A stretch of DNA of 64,000 bases from Prorocentrum cordatum (lineage: Eukaryota; Sar; Dinophyceae; Prorocentrales; Prorocentraceae), in NCBI GenBank assembly GCA_963575745.1, contig CAUYUJ010019282.1, positions 692,712 to 756,711 of the forward strand. Direction: 5' to 3'. Shown one piece after another: positions 55,302 through 64,000 of this stretch. Both the position numbers and the translations under genes were made by a program. A model generated the notes under the pieces. The model was given only the letters and a program-made list of their open reading frames with translations. It made no database searches and was not told the origin of the DNA. Numbering within the stretch: position 1 is the stretch's first letter; each line of letters opens with the position of its first letter.

Positions 55302-57078
55302 GGCCTCCGCATCGGGGATCAGATGGAAGCAGCTGATGGCCCTCCAAAATCGAATGAAGGGCGGTCACAGACGCACCATGGGACTGTCTAGTCCAGCTTG
55401 TGGATTGGTCTTGGACCTCCGCAAGCTTTTCGTCGGTTACGTAGAAAGGCAAAGAAAGCTGAACGCAATGATTGAGGCCCGCTCTGTGGACCTTCATAGA
55501 CAACTTCGCCCAATTCAGACGATCAGCAACAGTGGCCGCTGGGTCCGCCCGCGACCGGCCGGCCTGAATCACAAAGAAACGTGCCCAATTAGGAACGACA
55601 TAACTAGGTTCCAAAACTGGGGTCTTTGTGGACTTCTGCAGCATCTGAAAAGCCAACCACGCCTCTCCTTTTGCGGGTGTCTGAATCATCTTGAACTGCT
55701 TGCTGCGGGCCGGGCCCCCCCCTTGCGCAACCCGTGCAACGCGGCCTTCCCCCCCCCCCCCCGGATACTCATTCGCAAGCATCATGCCTCTGTAGAGCTC
55801 ACCGCTCGCTACAGCGAATGGTCGGAGAAAATCGTGAAGGACTGGATCTTGACCAGGCGCACTTCTGTAGGGCAACTTCTTCATTGTCTGGCATGTCAGA
55901 TGGTAGGGCCAATCCTGTTCCCAATCTTCATTGCGAGTAGGATCACCGCCTATTCTCAAACGGATTGGGAACTTAAACCTTTGGCTGAGCGTGGTTGCCT
56001 TTCCAACAGGGCATTCGATGCGAAGGTTGTCCCCCGCTGCCTCACCAGGTGTCTTAACGTCTTGTACGCCCTTCGCAGGGGCCAGAACGGGCCCGCGGGA
56101 CGGCTGGGCCGCCCGCGTGGAAGCAACGTTACCCGAGGCGGCTGGGCCGCTCGGCGTAGCAGCGCCACTAGAAACGACTGGGCCGCTCGGCGCAGTGACG
56201 TCGTCCGAAGCGGCTGGGCCGCTCGGTGCAGGACCATTACCCGAGGCGGCTAGGCCGCTCGGTGCCGTAGCAGGTGCTGCCTTCTTCAATTCATCAACTG
56301 CTGTGCGCATGTGTTCATCATTTTGCACACCTTCAACTGCCAATCGAAGGCGCTTCCCCCACGGGGGCATTCCCGGACAAAAATGCGGACCGCGCGGCAA
56401 GAAATAGTGATCATCTTGCCGCGGGAGAAAATCTGCATATGCATTCCCTCGCTTCAAGAAGTCAATAAATGCATCAGAGTAATATGAGTGGATCGCCCCG
56501 CCCCCAGACCCGTCTTGGACGGCTGGGAACGCATTGGGACCCAAAGCTGTTTCGAACGGACGAGTATTGAGCACAGACTTGGGCACATTGCCTTCTGTGG
56601 GGCTCCAGTCTTGCCAGTACATGACTAGCTCACTAATGGTAGCCTCTTGCGATGTATACTCATCAGCTCTTTTCGCCCTTGTTATGATACCCCCCTGAAC
56701 GGCTGCGCCGCCGGGGGGTCGGCAAAAGAACAATGCGGCAAGTTTAGCGGCCTTTAACATGTGCTCAGCGCACAGTTGGCCCGCGTTCACATTAACCATT
56801 TGTCCGCCCTTATCCATATTATAATCACCGTGCTCGGAAGCGAAATGGTAGAAATCCACTGGGCGGTGCCGCAGTTTGCGGTAAAGGCTCACACCGTCAA
56901 GAATCATTCTTCGCGGGAAAAACCCCATAGATTTGCAACTTTCAATCCGACGGTTCATTCTAGCCCTGACGAGAGTGGCGACATCATCCCACATCTGGCT
57001 TACGCCAGATCCGTTCGACCGCCAGCATCTGTGGTCTCCACCAACGTACATTATCTCGATCGCTCCGTCTTTCGTCAT
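55099..57078 (-). CDS. Open segment 2 of the broken large gene (659 aa)
   Basis: It begins with MTKDGAIEIMYVGGDHRCWR, which continues the globular part of segment 1 in another frame. A run of AAPSGPAASG-like repeats (about 280-350) separates two folded regions. The second ends with an HGA..ALHSILEG motif and IGAHSFPCANN, reminiscent of ART/KptA-fold proteins common in dinoflagellate repeats. The stop at 55099 cuts a segment whose sequence continues (YKLRLYRWTPAALHVAP) in another frame. Confidence 0.45.
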   Translation of the reverse strand: MTKDGAIEIMYVGGDHRCWRSNGSGVSQMWDDVATLVRARMNRRIESCKSMGFFPRRMILDGVSLYRKLRHRPVDFYHFASEHGDYNMDKGGQMVNVNAGQLCAEHMLKAAKLAALFFCRPPGGAAVQGGIITRAKRADEYTSQEATISELVMYWQDWSPTEGNVPKSVLNTRPFETALGPNAFPAVQDGSGGGAIHSYYSDAFIDFLKRGNAYADFLPRQDDHYFLPRGPHFCPGMPPWGKRLRLAVEGVQNDEHMRTAVDELKKAAPATAPSGLAASGNGPAPSGPAASDDVTAPSGPVVSSGAATPSGPAASGNVASTRAAQPSRGPVLAPAKGVQDVKTPGEAAGDNLRIECPVGKATTLSQRFKFPIRLRIGGDPTRNEDWEQDWPYHLTCQTMKKLPYRSAPGQDPVLHDFLRPFAVASGELYRGMMLANEYPGGGGEGRVARVAQGGGPARSKQFKMIQTPAKGEAWLAFQMLQKSTKTPVLEPSYVVPNWARFFVIQAGRSRADPAATVADRLNWAKLSMKVHRAGLNHCVQLSLPFYVTDEKLAEVQDQSTSWTRQSHGASVTALHSILEGHQLLPSDPRCGGRVKSNKIGAHSFPCANNPQTHATYSVAEETFGDGIWITAEIVFFSKQPAIIEGQPDQFVSDPMGDVV

Positions 57079-59578
57079 CCACCAGCTGAACCGCCAGCTG
57101 AACCGCTGCCTCTACCAATATTCGGAGGCTTCCAGCGAACGCTGTGGGATTTTCTTGCCGCTGTGGCCCAGCGCCGACTCCGTTCAGTTCACCGGCCCCG
57201 TCAACAATGTCATTGAAGTTCCAGAAGATGAAATGCATCGGCGTGTGGATTCCTTTCTTGTAATAACCATGCTCTTCCATATTGAATATCTTAGCCTCTT
57301 CCTGAAGCCCTGGGGCCATGCATCCACTCCTGATCTTCTGTGAAATGCCGTGCACTTGCTCCCACAAATGGTATTCAGGAAGAAGGCTGGGCTTGTTTTT
57401 CTTGGACGCATCCCGAAACGAGATTGTGGAATCAGAGACCATGTGGTCGGAATAGGACCAAAACTTGCATGCCCTATTATCCATCAAGCACAGAGGATGG
57501 AAAAAGTCCGCCACGGGCTTGCCTGTGGCCATCATGGCCGCGACGTCCTCGCCAACAAATGGAATCCATGAATGTCCGCTCACTCGGGCAATCTGCGTGA
57601 TGGCCTGGCACTTCTGAAGGAACGTCAACTTTAGTGCCCAGTTTGTCAACTGTGGGTCGGTAATACCAACGTAAAGCTGAAGAATCTCGTTCACCTTGGA
57701 TTGCCAGTCATTCGTCGGTGGCCTGGGATTCGGCGCAAATTCCCCCTGCAGCCAATGATAGTCAAGGACGTTCCAGGGACCTCGCCCAAAATAAGGCGGG
57801 CCATCCCGTTCGCCGCTTGCCGTCGTCGGCCCCGCATCTGGAGGTCCACCTCCACCGCCTCCACCAGAAGGGTGGCCGGGAGGTGGGGCGCCTCCCGAGA
57901 GAGAACCACCCGGGCCCGGCGGAGCGCCTCCACCACCGGCCGGGCCGGGAGGAGAGCCTCCGCCCGCCCCGCCACCGGCTTGGCCGGGCGGGGCAGCCGG
58001 ATTCGAGGCTGACCCAGCGGATGATCCGCCGGCAGCCTGCCGACCGGCACCAGGATTGTCCAACGAAAGCTGGGCGATGGCTACGTTTGCCTGGCGGCTT
58101 GCCGAACCGACTGGGTCGGTCGACGCCTCCGCTGCCAAACGCGGCCTTTTGCGCGGCGGCTGCCCTTCGTTCAAGTCAACCTCGCCATCAAGGCCACCCT
58201 TCGCGAGCCATGCATCGAAGTCGCATGGGCGTGTCCACCGAGGTTGTTCCTTTCGCCAATGTGCCGCCTGTTGAGGGGAGACCTCAAAGTAATATGCTCT
58301 GGCTGTTGTGGCGAGAGCCTCCTCGACAACATGCACTGGCGTGCAAGACAGACCTTTGACGACAGGCAGGGCATATATCGTGCCCCAACAGCCCCCAATG
58401 GCTTTGCCACGGGGAGGCGTTCGCGGTGAAGGGCCCCAGAGGTTCAGCCACACATCGGGAGCGCCTTCTGTCTTGTTGCCCCTTACTGGGACGCTCACAA
58501 AGTCTCCGTAGATCGTCTTCCGCCGCATGGCTGGGCCAACGGTGGGACCCACGACCTCTCCCTTTTCAAGAGTTCGGACGGGATGTCGAGCCCCCCCTGG
58601 TGCATGTGTGCACAGCCTGCAGACCAACCTCGTCATTTCATCTGGGTACGACTGAAAGAATGTACCCACTGGGATCTGGTCAAGTCTTGGGGGAACACAA
58701 CCGAAACGGCACGTTGCCATTCTGTCGAAGGCAGTCCAATGGACGGTCCACGGGTCTTGTGAGACTTGGGAAAACAGACGCTCAAAAATCGTCTGGGATG
58801 CGTCGGCTAAGTCAGCCTTTAGTGCGGTAACGACTTGGTCGCCCCGTTTGTATAATATGTTGTGTCTCCACATCGCGAAGCGCCAACTCCATCCCCGTTT
58901 GCGTGTAACCTTGATGGACCCAGCATAATCGGGCCTGGACCATTCTCTCTTCTTAGCAGGAAAACAACGGGAGATGGATTTCTCCTTGCGGGAATTGTCG
59001 CCCCCTTGCAAGGAGATAGCTGTCCTCTTGGCAGGCTGGCTGTCTTTGATGGCATCGTCGGCAGTTCTTTTACGAGCTGCGATCTCTTCTGCGTGAATCT
59101 CTACGCCAGCCTCCATTTCGATGTCCTCATTCATCACGACATCGCTCGGACTAAAAGGATTAGCCTCTTCCCCGGACGGCTTGGCCGGCGGGGCGGCACG
59201 CCCACTCGGCTGGGCCGGTGGGGTAGCCTTTCGAATTGGATTAGGGAGAGCCTTTCCTTTGGGCTCAACCTGGGGTTCTCCCTTTCCAGGTGACTCGGGG
59301 GCAAGTTCGTCTATGATATCGCCCGAGCAAGCCGAAGCCACGCCCCCCCCCGACGGCTTGGCCGCTGGGGTCCCCAGCGGTTGGCACATGGGTTTGGTCA
59401 ATGACCTCTCGGGCGCGCGGGGGCCGCGGCAGGCAAGGCCCGCGCAGCCGCAACAAGGCGGCAGCGCGGTCCGAGGGGGAGCCGGCCGCTGGGCAGCCCG
59501 CGCAAGCTCTGGAGACGAAACGGCAGCGGCACACACGGAATCAAAGGATGGGAAGGGACGACGACGAGACCACAACAC
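56984..59578 (-). CDS. Open segment 1 of the broken large gene (864 aa)
   Basis: This is the longest intact piece. Residues 1-60 look like read-through of non-coding GC-rich sequence, so the true start is probably the Met of MCQPLGTPAAKPSGG. A lysine-rich stretch near 165-210, a globular part around 220-440 (RMATCRFGCVPPRLDQIPVG, WLNLWGPSPRTPPRG), a Gly/Pro linker (about 500-610) and a second globular part (GHSWIPFVGEDVAAMM, FWSYSDHMVSDSTISFRDAS) follow. No family is recognised. Near its end a tandem CAGCTG..CAGCTG duplication sits where the frame shifts to segment 2. Confidence 0.45.
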   Translation of the reverse strand: MLWSRRRPFPSFDSVCAAAVSSPELARAAQRPAPPRTALPPCCGCAGLACRGPRAPERSLTKPMCQPLGTPAAKPSGGGVASACSGDIIDELAPESPGKGEPQVEPKGKALPNPIRKATPPAQPSGRAAPPAKPSGEEANPFSPSDVVMNEDIEMEAGVEIHAEEIAARKRTADDAIKDSQPAKRTAISLQGGDNSRKEKSISRCFPAKKREWSRPDYAGSIKVTRKRGWSWRFAMWRHNILYKRGDQVVTALKADLADASQTIFERLFSQVSQDPWTVHWTAFDRMATCRFGCVPPRLDQIPVGTFFQSYPDEMTRLVCRLCTHAPGGARHPVRTLEKGEVVGPTVGPAMRRKTIYGDFVSVPVRGNKTEGAPDVWLNLWGPSPRTPPRGKAIGGCWGTIYALPVVKGLSCTPVHVVEEALATTARAYYFEVSPQQAAHWRKEQPRWTRPCDFDAWLAKGGLDGEVDLNEGQPPRKRPRLAAEASTDPVGSASRQANVAIAQLSLDNPGAGRQAAGGSSAGSASNPAAPPGQAGGGAGGGSPPGPAGGGGAPPGPGGSLSGGAPPPGHPSGGGGGGGPPDAGPTTASGERDGPPYFGRGPWNVLDYHWLQGEFAPNPRPPTNDWQSKVNEILQLYVGITDPQLTNWALKLTFLQKCQAITQIARVSGHSWIPFVGEDVAAMMATGKPVADFFHPLCLMDNRACKFWSYSDHMVSDSTISFRDASKKNKPSLLPEYHLWEQVHGISQKIRSGCMAPGLQEEAKIFNMEEHGYYKKGIHTPMHFIFWNFNDIVDGAGELNGVGAGPQRQENPTAFAGSLRILVEAAVQLAVQLVDDERRSDRDNVRWWRPQMLAVERIWRKPDVG

Positions 59579-59609
59579 GCGCTCCGCAGCACGAGCAACA
59601 ACAATATGA

Positions 59610-60290
59610 ACCCGTTTGGCAAAGGTGCAGCTAGCTTACACTCTCGTCCTCTGGCCTCAACATGCTCGCGCGCGCCATCACATCTGCGCTCAAGTCCCTC
59701 CGTCACGTCGGGAGACGTGGATGCTACCGTCCAGGGATTTTTCACGAAATTACCCTTACTGTCCCTCAATCCGTAAGCACATCAATGCAAAGCCGTTTTG
59801 ACAAACTCTAACTCTCTCATGAATTCTTTCACCTGTGGACCCCTCCAATAATTACACTGAGTTGGCCACTCAATGCAAACGGCACACCCCGCCTTGTGCG
59901 CAGCTCGCGGAAATTCCAAAACAGATATCAAAGTCTGTCCTAATGCCTCGAAGCCTACGCATCGCTCTATGATTCCCCGTCCTAAAGTAATGGGCTTCGC
60001 TCACGCATTGCCAGGGGGGACCTCCTGTACAGGGCATAGAGCCCCAAAGCGTGACGCGTTTTCCTTCGAACGTCTTTATGTCATTCAGAGCCAACCTTAG
60101 ACCCTCAACGGTTCTCATATATTCCTTCTCCGTGTGCCGAATTACCTTACATGAATTGAAATTCTCGGGGTTTCCGATCCTGCTCCGAAGGCCACAACAA
60201 TATTCTAACAAGAGTCGGTCTCCAGTCCACTGGGTGGCCGGGATACAGTCTTTCCAGATCCAGAATTCCGCCCAGCCGGTCCATCTACTC
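59610..60290 (-). pseudogene. Methyltransferase-like C-terminal domain of the Copia-like pol
   Basis: It reads RWTGWAEFWIWKDC, LLEYCCGLRSRIGNP, a stretch through HTEKEYMRT and VTLWGSMPCTGGPPWQ. After a shift near 59870 come SKGNFVKNPWTVAST and ARGRECKLA. The EYCCG..SRIG segment can be motif I and SMPCTGG a Pro-Cys motif IV of a C5-cytosine-methyltransferase-like fold. Capture of DNA methyltransferases by dinoflagellate retrotransposons is established, but I cannot verify the catalytic set here. It is decayed. Confidence 0.55.
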
Positions 60291-60649
60291 GGGTGGTAGT
60301 CGCCATCGCTGGAGTCGCCATTCGAATTCTGTTCAAAAAGGTGATGTTATGTATTATCTTCGTCGCGCCAACTATCCGCGCGGTCTACGGTCAGACCATG
60401 TTGTGTGTTAGTGGCACAAGCACGACGCTTATCATCTAATCTATCCGGGTCGACGGGGCAATCTGTGTTTGCCGGTATAAACGTGACAAATCTGGGAACA
60501 AAGTGCCATCGTTTAAGACTCTGTCCGCGTCGTGTCCATTGATCCTTCCTGTCCTGGAAGTTGGCAACAGCAGCAGGCGGAAGGCGGGGGGGGAGAAGGT
60601 TGTATCCGAGCATATCTTGCTCGACCTCAACTGGCTCAACGTTCGATCG

Positions 60650-61065
60650 TTATTCGCGCATCTCTTTTACCAAATTCGATGTATCAGACTCGGATTCGCT
60701 TTCAGTTATATAAAGCATTGCTCTCATCTCGACTTCGGAGCTTTTCTTGGTTATCTCCTCCATCGTTCTGGATTTCTCGGAGCTTTTCCTGGAACCTTCT
60801 TCGGTCGTACTAGGAGTGGTTGCACCTGCTTCCACGGCTTGGCCGGGCGCATTCGCCACCACAGCTTGGCTGGGAGCGTTCGCCACCACGGCTTTGCCGG
60901 GGGCAGTCCCGGTGCCAGCCGGGCATTGAGCGCCGCCACGTGCCGCTGGGATGTTTAATGGTTTTGAAGAATGCACAACGGACTTACCCTTGTTGGGACG
61001 CTTCTTTTTCCTGTTCATCATTTTGCTAGGTGCATCAGCTCCTCTCCGCAAAGCCGAACTCGGAC
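60650..61065 (-). other. Disordered linker of the Copia-like pol
   Basis: Lys-rich (NRKKKRPNKGK), then APxQAVVAN-type repeats, then Ser/Glu-rich (EGSRKSSEKSRTMEEITKKSSEVE). It links RNase H to the C-terminal domain. Frames are broken on both sides. Confidence 0.55.
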
Positions 61066-61689
61066 CTAAACGGGGCTTAAAATCCCCCCGGCTTTCAGGG
61101 GAAGTCCGTCTGAAAACGCCGAATCTAGATAGCCCTGGCACCGCGTGGCGGTCCAGAATTTGGGAGTCACAACGTTGACAAGATACAACACTTTAACCCA
61201 AGCCAAAGGGCCCGTGAACCTCTTCGATCCAATGTCTGCAGCTTTGCCTCGGGCCCTTTCATACTGAAATTCAACGATACCTCGAGAGAATTGCTCGGAC
61301 ACAGCTGCAGCGCCAATACGATATGTTCTCGGTAGACGCATGAGCTTCATGGACCCTCCAGCTTTGATGACTTTACACGCTGCCCGGTTGTCCTCTAAGA
61401 ACAAACAACGCATTTCCCTCCGAAGCGGTATTTCCCAAAGCGGGAGCGCTGAAAGCAGCTTTTTTCGCAGGGCAAGGTCAGCGGCCACGATATCCGCCTC
61501 ATGGGTGCTATGGGAAACGCATGTCTGTCGCTGCGAGCCCATAGACTGCCCAGCTCTGGCGCATGGGCCCCAAATTGCTTGATAACTGGCGCATGTGCTC
61601 CGATGCGTTCTAATGTCACTGGCCAGATCCGCGTCAGAGTATTGCTTCAACAAGACATCCTCCATTTTATCACCTACCCATGAGGACAT
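61066..61689 (-). pseudogene. Copia-type RNase H domain
   Basis: Open for 207 residues. It reads QYSDADLASDIRTHRSTCAS (first Asp pair), SMGSQRQTCVSHSTHEADIVAADLA (the Glu position, where Copia has SSAEAE), FLEDNRAACKVIK (DN motif) and EFQYERARGKAADIGSKRFT (the LADI-like end). The order and spacing match Ty1/Copia RNase H. It belongs to the same decayed pol as the RT. Confidence 0.85.
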
Positions 61690-61987
61690 ACGGTAATGAG
61701 AGGTACACTAGATGTAACAGATGAGGCGGAAAAGATCCACGTCTTGTTGCCCTGTCCATTTGGTAGTGCAACTGGCCGTGTGGCACGCGGCACGGAGCAA
61801 GTCGTATCGAGCCACTCTTGCACCGTAAAAGATCTTCATCAACACTTTTGCCGCTATGGGCTGGAGCACTCCCGACTGGGTCGGTGGCTCCGGGTCGTTG
61901 GGGCTATAGCCGCTGCGGCATCAAGGCCATGAACTTCAATTTCCTGATCTGGGGGCCCCACGTCAACTTTGATTTGCAACGCTGAGG

Positions 61988-62885
61988 TTATTGCCTCCTC
62001 TGCGGGAGAGCAGGCTTCACCTCTAGGGCAATAATTTCGAGACCAAATGGGGCACCTGCAGCGGGATAAGTAGCTGGGTCAGTACCCGTGAGTTGTGCAT
62101 ATAACGTGACACAGGACTCGAGGAATACAGCCATGTCGCGTTCTATGACTCTGGCCTGTTTGGGTTTTCTCGGTTGGTATGGCTCGGGCGGCTGGGCCGC
62201 CGAGTCACCCCCCGTTTCCTCCTCGCTACTCTCGTCTGGGACGGAGGCGTTCTTCTTGACTTTAGGAGGCGGCGGGCCCAAAACCGCGGGCAACTCACCT
62301 TGCCATTCAGCCAACCGCGTAGACTGTCTATGTTGACAACCCAAATATCGCCCGACCGCGGTCGGAAAGTCTATTACTATACCTTCCGGGCAGTTGTCAG
62401 AAGGGGTTTGTAGTAATTTCCACCCTTTAGCAAGCTTGTCTGCGGGACCAGGCAACTTAAAATCGTCAACGTAAACCATCAGAAAAAAAAGCTTTAACTC
62501 CTTGTGAAAATAACAGCTGCGCCACGAACTACACTTCACAAATCCTTTAGCCGCAACATGCCCTTCGCAGCGTTGCTCCCAATATCCCCCCGAATCAGGG
62601 TGTCCGTATAACGATAGATATAACGGGCATACGGGATTACGCATGCGCGACCATTCTTCAGGCCATTCATCACAGGGTAGAAATACCCACGTTGGGGCGC
62701 CGCCCAACCTTGATTGGGTGTAAGCCTGGCGGGCGTCAGCTTATTCAATACTATGGCCTTCGAGAAGCCCGTAAGTGTCAGCTGCGTTGCTGGCCTGCAT
62801 TGTAGCAGGACTGCTGGAAAGTTCTTGGAACAACGCAACATCCTTATTCTGATCTCTCACGCTCGAGCCGTCGAAAACTACTCGC
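61988..62885 (-). pseudogene. Copia-type reverse transcriptase domain (nonsense in motif A)
   Basis: The segment after the stop at 62743 is open for 239 residues. It has WVFLPCDEWPEEW, LSLYGHPDSGGYWEQRC, LMVYVDDFKLPGPADKLAKG and VGRYLGCQH. YVDDF is the catalytic Asp pair of Ty1/Copia RT. C-terminal of it is an acidic Pro-rich linker with SSEEETGGDSA. The motif-A Asp lies just downstream of the stop, so no active RT can be made without readthrough. Confidence 0.85.
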
Positions 62886-64000
62886 CCTTTGTATTCCCGA
62901 TCTTCATGTCCGAGTGGTAATTCTGAGTTTTTCTCTACAAGGATTGCAAATAAGCGACCAAAGTGAGCGGTCTGTCCATTGAGTTCCGCGACGACATCGG
63001 AATATTCCCTGATCCCTTTTCCCGTTCCATGCGCCTATACTTCGCAATATGTCCTATTCTTTTCTCAGAGCGGCCTGGGCATCCGGATTAGCCTTGGCCC
63101 CATCTTTGGAAACAGATCGAGCTACAGCGGCATCAATCTTGGCGCGTTGCCAATCATTGGGAAGTTGGAAGGGCTCGTCGACAACTGAGATGAGATCAGT
63201 AAAAAAAAATCAAGTCTTTCTTTTTCACGATGGCTGGGCACTGGAGCCGAGCTACTCTGCAACGGCATCCGAGGCACGCTTCGCCGCGAGGCGGCGGCCG
63301 CGGGACTCGGGGTCAGGCTTGCATCTTGCGCGTCCTCAGACTCATCATCGGATAACGGGCCCCTGCCGGCTGGGCCGGAAGGATCCCCGCCACGTGCTAT
63401 GGCGCCACCGCACCATGTCTGCTTCCACCAAACATCCTCGTCATCCGAAAGATATTCGTCGGAATCACCCTCCTCGGAGGACTCGGCAGCTACAGCTGCG
63501 GCTTGGCCGCCCTGTGCTGCCAGGCGACGAAACCGCTCAGCAACCCACGGTGCGGCCCTTTTTGCCTTAGGATGTTTCGCAAGGTAGGCAGCGGTCTCCT
63601 CGTGGATTGGACGAACCGCAGGTGGCTGGGCCACTGCGGGCTCGGGCGGAGTCGGCGGATCATCCACGCCCAAGCCAACGTCACGCAGGAGGCCAAGACA
63701 AGGACCAGGATCTCCTATAGCAAAGAAACCTCTCTTTTCGGCCTTGTATTGCTCGACGGCCTGCCTGAGTTGAGCTTGATTCAAGTTGAACCAGCGTCCG
63801 AGGTGAATTCCAGGGCTGGTGGACTCAGGCAATTTCTTCAACCATTGCGCACCAGATTTAGGATCTGGGTCGGTGACTCATTTTCGGGTCACGGGGACAT
63901 AGTCGGGATCATAATAGAGCACGACTCGTGTGCTGCACGTTTTCCGACGGCCTGTCAACGGGAGCTTTTGCGTCAACTCCTCTTTCGTTAGACCGACGAC

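Larger units (their letters stand above)
52566..59578 (-). pseudogene. Very large unrecognised minus-strand gene, broken
   Basis: Four successive open segments read as one protein of about 2,300 residues. They are 59578-56984 (864 aa), 57078-55099 (659 aa), 55301-53661 (546 aa) and the tail 53660-52566. The first three need +1 shifts at their junctions. The third and the tail share one frame and are split only by TAA at 53663-53661; two more shifts follow near 53170 and 52840. The first part has Pro/Gly-rich linkers, a basic nuclear-localisation-like stretch (AARKRT, KKREW) and globular regions rich in Trp and Cys. The second carries HGASVTALHSILEG, which recalls the H-G-T..SIL core of ADP-ribosyltransferase-fold proteins, but weakly. 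The third is a Pro/Lys/Ser-rich disordered linker. It begins about 40 bp after the Copia-like pol ends, so it may be a further decayed retroelement or a host gene copy. No function is assigned. Confidence 0.5.
59610..64000 (-). pseudogene. Copia-like (Ty1-type) retrotransposon pol, 3' part, decayed; continues past the window edge
   Basis: In minus-strand order: VVGLTKEELTQKL at the edge with an in-frame stop at 63880-63878; a linker protein (63841-63122); then EPFQLPNDWQRAKIDAA, VFDGSSVRDQNKDVALF and RT. The usual YaDA..AYTQA motif reads SIE-stop-ADARQAYTQ, with TAA at 62743-62741. Past it are PTWVFLP, LYGHPDSGGYWEQ and the catalytic YVDDF. RNase H and a C-terminal methyltransferase-like domain follow. 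A frameshift lies at the nine-A run 63201-63209. Gag and integrase would be to the right, outside the window. No LTR can be identified. The combination of Copia RT/RNase H with this C-terminal domain is familiar from dinoflagellates. Confidence 0.8.

Noticed and set aside
56754-57343. Plus-strand frames of about 136-151 aa
   Set aside because: Antisense to the large minus-strand gene and without motif.

Overview
The window looks like nuclear DNA of a dinoflagellate, most plausibly a Prorocentrum-, Polarella- or Symbiodiniaceae-like genome. The evidence is GC-rich DNA crowded with kilobase-scale microsatellites and minisatellites, decayed retroelements whose domain order and wording are typical of dinoflagellates, and relics of the dinoflagellate trans-spliced leader. 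I recognise no single-copy host gene, tRNA or rRNA. Most open frames in the window lie in tandem repeats or are GC-rich shadows.

Layout. 1-22.7 kb is repeat-dominated: 92-132 bp tandem repeats, a G/T-rich minisatellite, a 90-bp satellite, more than 1 kb of (TAC)n, about 1.9 kb of (CAT)n, a roughly 100-bp satellite at 17.3-18.9 kb and a second CAT/CTC tract. 22.74-38.31 kb is a 15.6-kb tyrosine-recombinase (YR) retrotransposon on the minus strand. 38.3-41.4 kb is a decayed plus-strand LINE with zinc fingers and a restriction-like endonuclease domain. 41.65-49.2 kb is a nested inverted-repeat structure filled with palindromic units and a minisatellite. 49.9-64 kb is a minus-strand array of decayed coding sequence: a KptA/Tpt1-like protein, a very large unrecognised protein and the 3' part of a Copia-like pol.

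The centrepiece is the YR retrotransposon. Its termini are split direct repeats in the order A1 - coding region - B1 - A2 - B2. A is 105 bp with 2 differences between copies. B is 210 bp and the copies look identical. Inside are three long intact overlapping frames: a membrane/proline-rich leader protein; a gag-like zinc-finger protein with a SAM-methyltransferase-like domain and reverse transcriptase motifs A-C; and a protein with the RT thumb, RNase H, tyrosine recombinase, an RRM and a Cys-rich finger. Both junctions between frames are -1 shifts. The near-identical terminal repeats and open frames suggest a young, possibly active element, unlike the LINE and Copia remnants beside it. The A repeat carries tandem spliced-leader relics, which suggests its 5' end came from a trans-spliced transcript.
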